Origin: Clostridium sp. DSM 8431
GTDB taxonomy: Bacteria; Bacillota; Clostridia; Clostridiales; Clostridiaceae
DNA length: 55,432 bases
Assembly (NCBI RefSeq): GCF_900116755.1
Contig: NZ_FPBY01000002.1
Coordinates: 1 to 55,432 of the forward strand
Direction: 5' to 3'
The position numbers were made by a program, and so were the translations under genes. Under the pieces are notes generated by a model. The model was not told where the DNA came from. It searched no databases and saw only the letters and a list, made by a program, of their open reading frames with translations. This document shows positions 33,301 to 39,500 of this stretch, piece by piece (the stretch's first letter is position 1; each line of letters opens with the position of its first letter).

Positions 33301-36300
33301 AACTAAGGCAAAAGAAGTTTATAAAAGGATAGATGGGGTAATTAATTGTGCTGGAATAGCCAGAGATTCATTAATTATTAATAAGAATATAGATGATTTT
33401 AAACAGGTTGTTGAGACAAAAGTATTAGGAATTAAAAATATACATGAGTCAATTAAAAATGAAAACTTAGATTTTGTTGCTTTATTTTCTTCCATATCAG
33501 GAGAAGTAGGAAACTTTGGACAATCTGATTATGCCTATGCTAATAGCTTTATGGATTATTATTCATGTAATAGTAAAAGAGATTTTACAAATTTCTGCTC
33601 TATAAACTGGCCTTTATGGGATGAAGGAGCAATAGGAAATAGTGAATCAACTAAGAGTTATATGAAAAATAAATTAGATTTAGTTCCTTTAAGTAATAAA
33701 GAAGGGTTTGAAATTTTAGAAAAATGTTTATCAGCTAATGAAAAACAAGTATTTGTATTACATGGGGGGGAGAAAAAATTGGGTTCATTTTTTAACAAAG
33801 AAGATTTAAAAAATAAAAATGAAAAAAATACTATGGTGGTAAATAATAAAGAAATAAATAAAAGTATTATAGAAGATTTAACTAAGGTAGTGTCTAGTAT
33901 ATCCAATATGGAAGAGTCAGATATATCAATTACAGAGGATATAACAAATTACGGTTTTGATTCTGTTGTAATGATTGAGTTAGCAGAAAAGATAAGTAAT
34001 AAATTTGATTTAGAAATAACTCCAGCATTATTTTATGAATTATCATCTACCAGCATAGAAAATATAGCAGGAAAATTACAAGAGAAATTTGAAGATGTAC
34101 TTAATAAGTATTATGGAAAAGAAAGTGAAGTTTTAGAATATTTTTCAGAAGAAGATTTATCAGAAGAAAATTTTGATGATGATATTTGTGAAGAAGAATA
34201 TGATGAATATTCTGATGAAGAGGATAATGAGGAAACTGTTAATGAAGTAAATAAGGAAATAGAATTTCATGAGAATGATGGAATTGCAGTAATAGGAATG
34301 GGCGGTATAATGCCACAATCAAAAGATTTAAATGAATTTTGGAAACATCTTGAACAAGGCCATGACCTTATAACTGAGGTGCCAGAAAGTCGTTGGGATT
34401 ATAAAAAATATTATGGTGATCCATTACAAGGAGAAAATAAAACCCTTTGTAAATGGGGAGGCTTTATGAATGATATAGATAAGTTTGATGCTTCATTCTT
34501 TCATATATCTCCACAAGAAGCTAAGCTTTTAGATCCTCAACAAAGAAAGTTTTTAGAAGTTGTGTGGAAAACAATTGAAGATGCTGGTTATAAGGCATCA
34601 AGTATAGAAGGAACTAATACAGGAGTATTTGTTGGAGTAACTAATAATGAATATGAATATGTAATAGCTAAGGCTGGTATTAGTGGAGATGGACATTTAA
34701 TTTCTTCAAATGCACACTTCCTTCTAGCAAATAAAGTCTCTTACTATTTTGACTTTAGAGGACCAAGTGAAACTGTGGATACAGCCTGCTCAAGTACTGG
34801 TGTTGCTATACATCGTGCAATACGTTCAATAAGAAATGGTGAATGTAATATGGCTGTTGTTGGAGGGGTTAATGCACTCCTTTCACCACTAAGTAATTCT
34901 AAGTTTGATAGTGCAGGAATGCTTAGCAAAACAGGAAATTGTAAGTCTTTTGATAATAATGCAGATGGCTTTGTAAGGGGAGAAGGTATTGGAGCAATAT
35001 TACTTAAACCTTTATCTAAAGCAATTAAAGATAATGATAATATACATGCTGTAATAAGAGGTTCAGCAGTTAATCATAATGGAAGAGCTAAATCTTTCAC
35101 ATCACCTAATCCAAATGGTCAGACTGACGTTATTAAGAAAGCTCTTAAAGATAGTAATGTAGATCCTTCAACAATAGGTTATGTAGAAGCTCAAAGTACT
35201 GGAGCTTATATGGGAGATATTATTGAAGTTGAAGCATTAAATGCTGTATTTAATGAACTTGTAGAAAATAAAGAAAATTATTATGGCAGTAAAAGATGTG
35301 CTATAGGTTCTGTAAAAAGTAATATAGGACATTTAGAAGCTGCTTCAGGAATAGCAAGTATACTAAAAGTAATTTTAGCTATGGAAAATAAGGTTATTCC
35401 ACCAACTATAAATTGTGAAGAAGTTAATTCAAATATTAAGTTAAATAAATCTGAATTCTATATTGCAACAGAAAAAAGTGAATGGCAGCAGTTTGTAGAT
35501 GAAGATGGTAACAATATACCAAGAAGAGCTGGAATCAATATTTTTGGAGCAGGTGGAGTAAATACTCATATAATTCTAGAAGAATTTGATAAAGATTTAA
35601 TCAATAAGAATACAGATAAGGTAGAAGAAGATTCAATTTTAACTTTTTCAGCAAGAAGCAAGGAAAGCTTAAATTCAATAATAAAAGATACAGCTGATTA
35701 TGTTAAGAGTAATACAGAAATTGATATTAGAGATGTTGCTTATACACTTCAAGTGGCAAGAGAAGAAATGGAAGAGAGAGCTGTATTTATAGTAAAGGAT
35801 AAAGAAGACTTCTTAAATAAGGCACTAGATTTCTTAGAAAACAAAAATGTTGAAGATGTATTTGCTAAAAATATAGAAGATAAAAATACAGATATTTATG
35901 AATTATTCCAGGATGATTATATTAAAGATTCAATGATAAGAAATATTGTAAGCAGCAAACAATACAGTAAAATAGCAAAACTATGGGTAAATAATGTTTC
36001 AATTGACTGGTCAATTTTATATGAAGGAGAAGTAAGAGGCAAAGTAGGGGTGCCAACATATTCTTTTAAAAAGGATAGATATTGGGTAGATACAAAAAAT
36101 ATGCCTAAAGAAATTATTAGAGAAGAAGATTCATCAAATCTTGATCTTAGACAATATGTTAAAGGAATAATGAATGAATTATTAGGATGTAATGTAAAGG
36201 ATGAAGATTATTTAGATGCTATAGGTTTTGATTCAATAACAGCTATCAAATTTAAATATAAAGTAGAAAATAAATATTCAATTAATCTTTCCTTAGCTGA

Positions 36301-36475
36301 TATAGGAAAATGTAAAACTGTAAGAAATATTTTAGATATTATTTCAGAGGCAGTAAATTTAAGCCTAGAAAAAGAAAGAAAATTTGATGTGACAGATACT
36401 ATGAATATTGAAGAATTATCAGATGAAGAAATGAATTCTTTGTATGAAGAACTTAGAAGAAAAGTAATGAACTAA
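18302..36475 (+). CDS. Hybrid NRPS/trans-AT PKS 2: C-A(Gly)-ACP / KS-DH-KR-ACP / KS-DH*-ACP-ACP / KS-DH-KR-ACP / KS0-ACP
   Basis: This 6057 aa protein continues the chain. A short helical docking segment leads to a C domain (HHIVFDG 163-169) and an A domain (483-975) whose ten-residue code reads DILQLGMIWK, one change from the standard glycine code; ACP Ser1033. KS4: Cys1281, His1416. DH3: His1735 with intact G and P, Asp1902. KR3 has a weakened AGMGGIS loop at 2213. ACP Ser2551. KS5: Cys2818, His2953. DH-like domain: His3265, Asp3424, but no G, P or Q partners and no KR. Tandem ACPs: Ser3559 and Ser3665. KS6: Cys3914, His4049, then an ACP-like linker insert (Ser4269). DH5: His4474, but Glu4636 replaces Asp. 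KR4: TGGAGKIG 4940; ACP Ser5221. An acidic linker precedes KS7, which has Cys5496 but Gln5631 for His, so it is non-elongating; ACP Ser5978. ATG 18302 follows AAGGAGG and overlaps the previous stop, suggesting translational coupling. Confidence 0.93.
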   Translation: MKREIYEKFLKGEISRSEVLSIIKNEENSIEEIKMELSEGQKGLLAVYNMDNSDTSYNTPGAILLSKDIDIEVLKKSLQYLVDFHPMLRANIKNTESEQYQVISAENRLKVEEFNVEGLSEDDVDELIWRNIKEPFDLENGSLIKTVIFHIKGGEKILFLNFHHIVFDGMSSEIFISDLKKTYYGLKNDGKVNLVSSKKTYKDFIKWEKNYLSSNKAKEDLEYWLDTVKGGIPKLQLSTKCDYSAENETKVALINLKLPLVEKLKKLNVNMHVSLFSIMISAYSILLSKFGKQKEVFIGTPILRRDDREFESLIGYFINTVIVKSSIKENVVVSDFIKSISDIALEGFEHGNYPYYKLLREFNNRSKRQTLELFQSSFYFQNYMQDENDSVFLKPLNKFHQLGEGNLILEVINENNGLTARFKYNSNLYDDEIINNMLLEYKNILETFVENDIKKLYINEVLGDNLVQKDAKNNIENEVNFKSFVDLFEEKVKKYPDKTAVIFHEDKLTYRELYNKSKSLAMNLNKNHVKKGDFVGVFLERSLELIIALIGVQMAGAAYIPLDPEYPKDRLEYMFEESKMKLLVSKRYLNERIEDFTNKITNVDELNKFEDKDIEDYKLDDLNEEDIAYVIFTSGSTGKPKGIMVKHQGLSNFLISMRKEPGCTKDDYLLALTTICFDIAGLEMYLPLISGAKLEILDENMAKDGIALLDKFESSDATILQATPATWQMLLAAGWDKHKNIKALCGGEALTDELAAKLTTLCDELWNMYGPTETTIWSSICQLKHGDEVSIGYPIDNTELYILDEDFKPVPEESIGELYIGGLGVAKGYMNNEKENKKKFIKDIFSNNPNDIMYRTGDLVKRNSKGHIKYVGRVDFQVKINGFRIELGEIEKVLESLEEVKRAVVVTRGEADSKYLVAFLIASDENNLPSSDYIKTCIKRKLSDYMVPVKYVFLKDYPLTLNKKVDRKKLSNEKISALVNEDVDKLHEDNKVPLLDFVECIAEYVKKCIAEIKLLDIEDIDSDAYISEYGFNSISFTTLSVKINKYFGIKINPTIFYTYQNISDFSKFLYKNFTKQVEETIGKENIEVSAKSEPKVLCEPKEDKKEDIKYTGDIAIIGMNGIFPKAANLNEFWDNLLNKKDCISEVPIDRWDWKKFYNEADNSSNKITSKWGGFIDDADKFDTKFFNISPREAELMDPQQRCMMQVVWNLFEDAGYKPSDLAESNTGVFIGATSNDYSDILFRDSNIESHSITGVSNNIIPNRISYFFNLNGPSELIDTACSSALTSVCRAVNSIRSGECDIAVAGGVNILMTPFPYIALGKSNMLCKDGRCKTFDESANGYVRGEAAAAILCKPLDKAYEDKDNIYAVIKGTAVNHGGKTNSLTAPNPNAERDLIKTALKDANTDLSTIGYIETHGTGTALGDPIEINALNMVYEDEESHECSKPHCVLGSVKTNIGHTEAVAGLAGLIKSVLSVYNKKIVSNINFNKLNPYINLESSPFSVADKNEEWLSLLNDNSEEIPRRASVSSFGFGGSNAHVIVEEFSSNKKNKEDNDEELAILISAKYKEGVKLRASELIEYLNKDIGFNNSSDVTLKEIAYTLANGREHMKERAAFIVRNKEELKYALNEFIEGNNEINNKVQDKKLLQMVADWKQGEDIDWSTIYKKNEQFKVHLPGYSFKKDRYWVGRRWNKYNYGIDKNVKPFIEETIPEKSLTNGITFKKTFSNSDLILRDHVVAGKSIFPATGYLEMILEAAKIVKPNNNFKITDVFWKKGLIVEDEDVVEVNIELKTDENDITYEVKSIRDNMEETHSKGRIVIKDNDVQEENYIDISEIERKCTKTILNNEFYSWLASESGIEYGEYFRGIKKVNISKKETLAEISLPSKFDYETSEYYCHPVLMDCALQTMACLFGQSEEKGITKIPFSVEEVNIIKLLKDDNYYVYVQNVRKNVHNIFILDSNGEKCIEFKNLVSAEIREDKKSYFFKPQWQKIDINRDANIETKNNFILYSDDSIEIKESLAEKIGPSKVSDVNLTNINTEDLETSINDMVEDMKSVDNIFFISSLVSEKSSVEDIETVEDKQKKGLYAFFHLVKILGAMNKDIKVTLVTNKIFEVIDGQSIIPINAGLAPFIETAMLEYPKLDIGLIDTDYSLAMSKAELDRKASLILSCSNNKVENQLAIRAEEVYARSFKNIALSNYEETPYKQDGVYVIAGMGGISYELGRYIAKKVRANLIFIGRSELNEDRQEKINKISKMGSRAEYVQADLISENEVKDAVNYIKNKYGRINGIFHSALVLQDKMLHNMTEGMFRKVNQPKVNGSIQLFKAIKDEELDFFMFFSSINSIIGNVGQSNYNAACAFQDSFAQYIQRKVDFKVKVINWSFWGTIGAVASEKYRSNMKKEGIYPIEISDGIKSIELALKSPLERVIMFKASKKLLEKVGFKNDLEASNESESMPLSIKKDVEKSVVKNDIKFERVIENNHNDQIEREQSDVIKVTYMDNENIKSQEKIDEKLINSKVKEYLIQKISTSLKLKKEDIDTTENFDSLGIDSMVIIELNKELALDFEKLPSTIFFECNTIEELSEYFTKNYEDRCIELFNLKKENIVKPQEKIETVNIQADTSSNSSNFEEEVIENNVPSVQQEIKSSDIAIIGISGRYPMAENLDEYWLNLINGKNCIEEIPKDRWDWRKYYDPENLKQGHGYSKWAGFIKDVDKFDANFFDIDKERANEMDPQERVCLENVWSTLEDAGYPGDALSKKGYKVGVFLGTMYGYYGQLATEMWRRGVRSNAQSAYWIIPNRISHYFNFTGPSLVIDTACSSSLTSIHYACNSIRLHECDVAVAGGVNLILHPRQHVRLANIHSIGKTDKSYSFSKNADGYIEGEGVGTVLLKSLDAAIRDNDYIYGVIKGSSINSGGNTSKFTAPSISAQTEVIESTFKKADIDCKTINYVEAHATGTVLGDPIEIRALDKVYKKYTDEKQFCPIGTIKSNIGHLEAASGISALTKVLLQMKYKKLVPSINCEELNEFIDFESSPFYLLNEPTPWEASRGNNDEFVRRATISSFGAGGANAFVVVDEYANNNKSFDDGRERLVVISAKTKNSIRKYASELIKFIHNNKDENISLADIAYTLQICRSEMQERAAIKVSSLEELVTALNNICNSLEADNIFIGTANKKLSRTSIDEDSNLEQIAELWVKGQHFNWNSLYRDKVNKPNHIPIPTYAFDRKRYWINDLPENDPGNIDLNSSEEILISDVYKYNEPYLRDHNSFSKQTLLGMTYCSMTYEGLSKEKKDNFVHLHNFLFMQPVEVDEGKEVKVNIELNKTEESSLIQCKYTDTLENNYKVAATGEVIEDSNYEKTSVAIPSFDNAVSGENLYLLKPDVYKSSLQSIKKVIKSVDIVWSKLSLDEELINDSHDYLVHPALLDNAILSRLALKENNELDSFIPMMVKELYIYKALGNSCYSKLQQVKLNSEIWEVNVDIYDEFGQLAVSMKGAVCKKVWVNNERRSEEKSVVNKSRKVENNENNTFEEYLLNLVADKLQIEKYDVEKDENIMAMGVDSVTLVSLAQNIEKEFNIKLYPTVFFEYQTINEFVDFITEEYKEELKNYNFNSLKMEKTSVALEVEYDDSDKKLMLQNYLIDKMAAILDEEKENIDIDKNIMAMGIESMNLVSLAKDLEDKFKIKLYPTVFFEYQTINEFVDFIVEEYSDALSNVKTEKKPYEEVKDIEEDIVVSKDIEPQNSEKDNDIAVIGISGVMPQSDDLDDFWEKLKNEECLITEIPKERWDWREYSKKNNSEANKTDVRWGGFIKDVDKFDPEFFGLSPREAKLMDPQQRITLELAWKVIEDAGYNPKDFSGSKTGVFIGVAGHDYDEIIKKSKVDSYAQALTGNAHNVLTGRISYLLNLKGPAEPIDTACASSIVAINNAIKSMANDECEMAIAGGVNINVVPSLFIAFDSAGILSHDGKCRTFDKDAAGTVRGEGAGLILLKPLKKAIEDKDNIYAVIKGSAVNHAGSSSSLTAPNPKQQTQVIVDAIRRSKIDPSTISYIEAHGTGTVLGDPIEINSLKNAFKEAYKEWPDADFSKKTCAIGSVKANIGHLETAAGIAGIIKIILAMKHKCLPALVNFKTLNPYIELDNTPFYILDSTKEWERRKNNNNEIQPYRAGISSFGFSGTNAHLILEEYLEDANKKEDNKNQEYVVCLSAKKEESLKKYAEGLREFLNKDNEMSDEREEDNLSTMDKDIIEYMSKVTSIPVKYIDKNNTLEECGINSSSFNELIYYINNRYSINIENYLLDITNSLEEVISIIHESVSNRKEDITPFNKENRKLLKQISYIFHSGRDAMKYRLAIVAKDCRELKEKLSSYIDGTKNIDGIYCEGDNLTLQKDSKYDEAALNWVESGKVEDWESLYNEEIPQKISLPSYPFNHKRYWVDEKKIEPNNNNDNISKEVAVSNVVKKNKKLYKKNLNKDLFYLRDHKVNGKHVLPGVMYLEMVRNVTERSTSKELKEIKNVVWVEPLIVDNSDKEAIIELAEENNKLTYKVRNKGEKVYSKGKLEIGKREKCSEKPIDIKKVMNRCNKSLNHNEFYKLFERVGFEYGNTFKPIKNIYFNDYEAISEIEVPRELKSTFDKYFLHPSLLEGSLQTAGYLANSKVSPKHATIPFELESLKVYEKLETKCYFYVVLDENSNKSKLKKMSGWLVNGEGRILLTIKNYIIRETTPKPSSEYLVPHWVNKSITINNQNMKSDILLFDIDEVVFEKLKKENNKVILVQPGSSFKCISKDRFEVRVDSGDDYMKLIKYLKKNSITVKNIVHMWSQKTVSSLNDKLKYGIYSLFNMSKSLLTSFIKDKKKILYIYTKEDAAFQGVSGFVKSLNLESKNVEAKVIGLDNLKSAHKVILNEIMDNSKDVEIKYTAGQRKVKKLELTNLTKKKNVFKENGIYLVTGGAGKIGLNIAEYLINKYDAKVILSGRSERKLDAFSPELEKSVLYVKGDITNIDDVTNIITKAKEVYKRIDGVINCAGIARDSLIINKNIDDFKQVVETKVLGIKNIHESIKNENLDFVALFSSISGEVGNFGQSDYAYANSFMDYYSCNSKRDFTNFCSINWPLWDEGAIGNSESTKSYMKNKLDLVPLSNKEGFEILEKCLSANEKQVFVLHGGEKKLGSFFNKEDLKNKNEKNTMVVNNKEINKSIIEDLTKVVSSISNMEESDISITEDITNYGFDSVVMIELAEKISNKFDLEITPALFYELSSTSIENIAGKLQEKFEDVLNKYYGKESEVLEYFSEEDLSEENFDDDICEEEYDEYSDEEDNEETVNEVNKEIEFHENDGIAVIGMGGIMPQSKDLNEFWKHLEQGHDLITEVPESRWDYKKYYGDPLQGENKTLCKWGGFMNDIDKFDASFFHISPQEAKLLDPQQRKFLEVVWKTIEDAGYKASSIEGTNTGVFVGVTNNEYEYVIAKAGISGDGHLISSNAHFLLANKVSYYFDFRGPSETVDTACSSTGVAIHRAIRSIRNGECNMAVVGGVNALLSPLSNSKFDSAGMLSKTGNCKSFDNNADGFVRGEGIGAILLKPLSKAIKDNDNIHAVIRGSAVNHNGRAKSFTSPNPNGQTDVIKKALKDSNVDPSTIGYVEAQSTGAYMGDIIEVEALNAVFNELVENKENYYGSKRCAIGSVKSNIGHLEAASGIASILKVILAMENKVIPPTINCEEVNSNIKLNKSEFYIATEKSEWQQFVDEDGNNIPRRAGINIFGAGGVNTHIILEEFDKDLINKNTDKVEEDSILTFSARSKESLNSIIKDTADYVKSNTEIDIRDVAYTLQVAREEMEERAVFIVKDKEDFLNKALDFLENKNVEDVFAKNIEDKNTDIYELFQDDYIKDSMIRNIVSSKQYSKIAKLWVNNVSIDWSILYEGEVRGKVGVPTYSFKKDRYWVDTKNMPKEIIREEDSSNLDLRQYVKGIMNELLGCNVKDEDYLDAIGFDSITAIKFKYKVENKYSINLSLADIGKCKTVRNILDIISEAVNLSLEKERKFDVTDTMNIEELSDEEMNSLYEELRRKVMN
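28885..29420 (+). repeat. Tandem duplicated ACP domains
   Basis: Two adjacent carrier domains (Ser3559 and Ser3665 of PKS 2) are nearly identical in their second halves: about 50 bases around 29033-29083 recur at 29349-29399 with very few changes (YPTVFFEYQTINEFVDFI in both). This points to recent duplication or gene conversion. The second copy has GIES where the first has GVDS. Tandem ACPs raise local acyl loading or mark modules served by trans-acting enzymes. Confidence 0.85.
31000..31235 (+). other. ACP-like insert in the linker after KS6 (serine present)
   Basis: About 80 residues interrupt the post-KS linker at the same place as the insert at 12840-13105. It reads IPVKYI...LEECGINSSSF...INNRYSINI, and GINS (Ser4269) matches the phosphopantetheine attachment motif of carrier domains. 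It may be an extra functional ACP or a structural element derived from one. Confidence 0.5.
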
Positions 36476-36501
36476 TTATATTATTAAAAAACAAAAATAT
36501 C

Positions 36502-36545
36502 CTTATATCACAAGAGAAGTACAAATAAATCTCTTGTGATATAAG
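36502..36545 (+). repeat. Perfect 16-bp hairpin between PKS 2 and the terminal NRPS gene
   Basis: CTTATATCACAAGAGA (36502-36517) is exactly complementary to 36530-36545 across a 12-base loop. There is no U tract after it on the plus strand, and the NRPS ribosome binding site begins 11 bases downstream. It resembles the hairpin at 4648-4678 in placement. Possible roles are RNA processing, transcript stability or tuning of the third megasynthase. Confidence 0.75.
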
Positions 36546-36555
36546 TGAAAAAAGT

Positions 36556-36561
36556 AAGGAG
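36556..36561 (+). promoter_or_regulatory. Ribosome binding site deciding the NRPS start
   Basis: AAGGAG at 36556-36561 lies 7 bases before ATG 36569. An in-frame GTG at 36545 overlaps the hairpin and has no such site, so 36569 is the likely start. Confidence 0.75.
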
Positions 36562-36568
36562 TAATCTT

Positions 36569-39500
36569 ATGGAGAAGGAGTTATTTTATAGCTTATCAAA
36601 AGAAGAAAAAATAAAAGTTATTGAAGATTTAAAGAAATTAGTGAGTTGTAAAACTTCAGACCAAAGAGAAAGTTCAGTATATGAAAAAGAATTAAAAGAT
36701 AATTTTAAATTTAAGTTGTCAGATATCCAAGAATCATTTTTAGTTGGTAAGCGTTTTGGAAAGGATAAAGACAACGTAGGATGTCATATGTATTTTGAGT
36801 TTACAGAAAATAATCTTAATATTGATAGGCTTAATAATGCATGGAATATTTTAACTAAGTATCATAAAATGCTTAATGTTGTGGTATTGCCAGATAGAAC
36901 TCAGCAAGTAAAGACAGAAATGTCAGACTATAAATTTAAAATATATGATGTAAGAGGAAAAAGACAAGAAGAAGTAAATGAGCATTTAGAAAAAGTAAGA
37001 GATGAAATGTCTCATAAACTATACAATGCTAATGATTGGCCATTATTTGAAATCAGCATTACAAAGATGGATAACAACAAAAGTATAATTCATTTTAGTA
37101 TAGATGAATGGATTATAGATGGTTATAGTTTAAATCTTTTAATGAGTCAGTGGAAAAATTTATATGAGAATGAAGATTATAAACTTCCAGATTTAAAATT
37201 TACTTTTAAAGATTATTTAGACTATCTATCAAAAGTAGAAAATTCACCTAAATTTGAAATGGATTTAGAGTATTGGATGAATAAGTTTAAGAATAATCCA
37301 AGTGGTCCAATTCTTCCATTAAAGAAGAACTTAGGCTCTCCTATAAATAATAGATATTATAAGAGAAAAAGATATAAAGCTAAGATAGAAAAAGAAGATT
37401 GGAATAGTATTGATAAGAAAGCTAAAGAGCTAGGTGTATCAGAAACAGCAGTAGTACTTATGCTGTTTGGACAAGCATTAGGTAATTTTGATAGCAATGA
37501 TAGATTTTCAATAATTACAACATATTTTAATAGACTTCCAATTAATGATGATATAGATAAAATAGTGGGACCATTTGTATCAACTAGTATTTTTGAAATA
37601 GATAATAGTAATGAAAATCAGGTAGAAGACAAAATATTAAAATATCAAGATCAACTTTGGAATGATTTAGATCATAGTAGTGTGAGTGGAATAAGAGCAA
37701 TGAGAGAATTAAGAGTTAGAGAAAGAAAGGCTCCTAATTTATCAATACCAGTTGCCTTTACAAGTATGTTGAATAACGATAACAATGTATCAAAGGAAAG
37801 TTGGCTTGATAAAAGTATCTTTGCAATATCTCAAACACCACAGGTATGGCTTGATCACCAAGTATTTAGAGATAAGACAGGAGTCAATTTGACTTGGGAT
37901 GTTGCTGAAGAGTGCTTTGAAGATAATTTTATTGAAGAGGCTTTTGCAAAGTATATTGAGATAATAAAAGATTTTATTAGAAATAAGGGAACATTAAGTA
38001 ATAGAGTTTTAGAAAGAGAAAGTTCCTTAAATAATAAATCCTTTGCACTTTCAGATATGCAGCAGAGTTCTGTATTTGCAAAGATAAATACTAATAAATC
38101 AGGTAAGATATATCAAGAATTTAATGTTAGAGATATTGATGTTGAAAGATTAGAAGAGGCAGTTAATACAGTAATTAAAAATCAAAATATGCTAAAAACA
38201 GTTATCTATAAAAATGGAACTCAAAAAGTAATAGAAGAAGTACCTTATTATAGATTAAAAGTAGATTATGCTGCAGGAGACTTAGAGAATAGACGTACTA
38301 AACTTATAGATAAAGAGTTTGATTTTGGTGAATGGCCATTTTTCGATATATCAGTAAGTATGATGGATAATAATTGTGGAATAGTACATTTTGTAATGGC
38401 TTCAATGATTGCTGATGGAAAGAGCATGTGTATCTTATATAAAAAGATATTTGAACTTTATAATGAACCACAGTTAAGTTTAAAGAAGCTTGATTATAAG
38501 TATTGTGATTACATAAATTATCTAGAGACAAGTAATTCACAAAATAAAGCTATGGAAAGATATTGGAAAGACAAGTGCGAAAATTTGTCAGCAGGTCCAA
38601 GCCTTACTTCCAAAACAGGATATTCATATCATATACCAAAAAGAATTACGGGAAAAATAGGAAATTGGTATAAGTTTAAAAATAAGATTAGAGCAGTAAG
38701 TTTAGATAGTATTCTTCTAACAGCATATATGGAAACATTAGAAAAATGGAGCAGTAATAAGAAGTTCTCAGTAGTATATGTTAACTGGGACAGAGAAAAT
38801 ATAAACCAAGATATAGATAATGTAATAGGAGAATTCACAAGAATAGGATTAGTTCAAAATGATTCTTTAAGTAATAATCTTGTAGATAAGATAAGACATA
38901 ATCAAAATGTTATAGATGATGATTTTGTAAATGGCAGAGTTTCAGTTATGAAATATTTAAGAAAGAAGCTTATGAAGCCAGGTTTCTCTTTACCAGTTGT
39001 ATATACTAATTTCATTAAAGATATAAATCTTTCAAGGAATATTGAGTTAGGAGAAGGATTAACTATAACTCCTAATGTTGATTTAGATTGTATGAGTAGT
39101 GAAAATGGAGACGAGCTTATCATAAATTGGGATTATAACTTAGGTGTATTTGAAAAAAATACTGTAGAAAATATGTTTAATGATTATATGAACTTAGTAA
39201 ATAGAATTATGAGTAATCTAGATAACCTAGATAGTCTTGATATAGATGATATAAGTGAAGTTAAAGCTTCTTATGATAATAAAATAGATTTCAGCAACTT
39301 CAAATGTATTCATAAAGTATTTGAAGAGAAGGCAGAAATGTTTGCAGATAATATAGCTGTTACTATAGATAATAAATCAGTAACTTATAGAGAATTAAAT
39401 AGGAGAGCTAATAAATTTGCTAACTATTTAAGAAAGGATGGTGCTAAAGAAGAGGTACTAGTTGGTATATGTTTAGATCGTTCTATTGAAATGATTGTTT

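Noticed and set aside
7560-35600. CRISPR-like or other dispersed DNA repeats
   Set aside because: The recurring stretches are the conserved KS active-site codons (DTACSSS, HGTGT, SKWGGF) of seven homologous domains, not a repeat-spacer array.
36545-36568. GTG 36545 as the NRPS start
   Set aside because: It overlaps the hairpin stem and has no ribosome binding site, whereas ATG 36569 has AAGGAG at the right distance.
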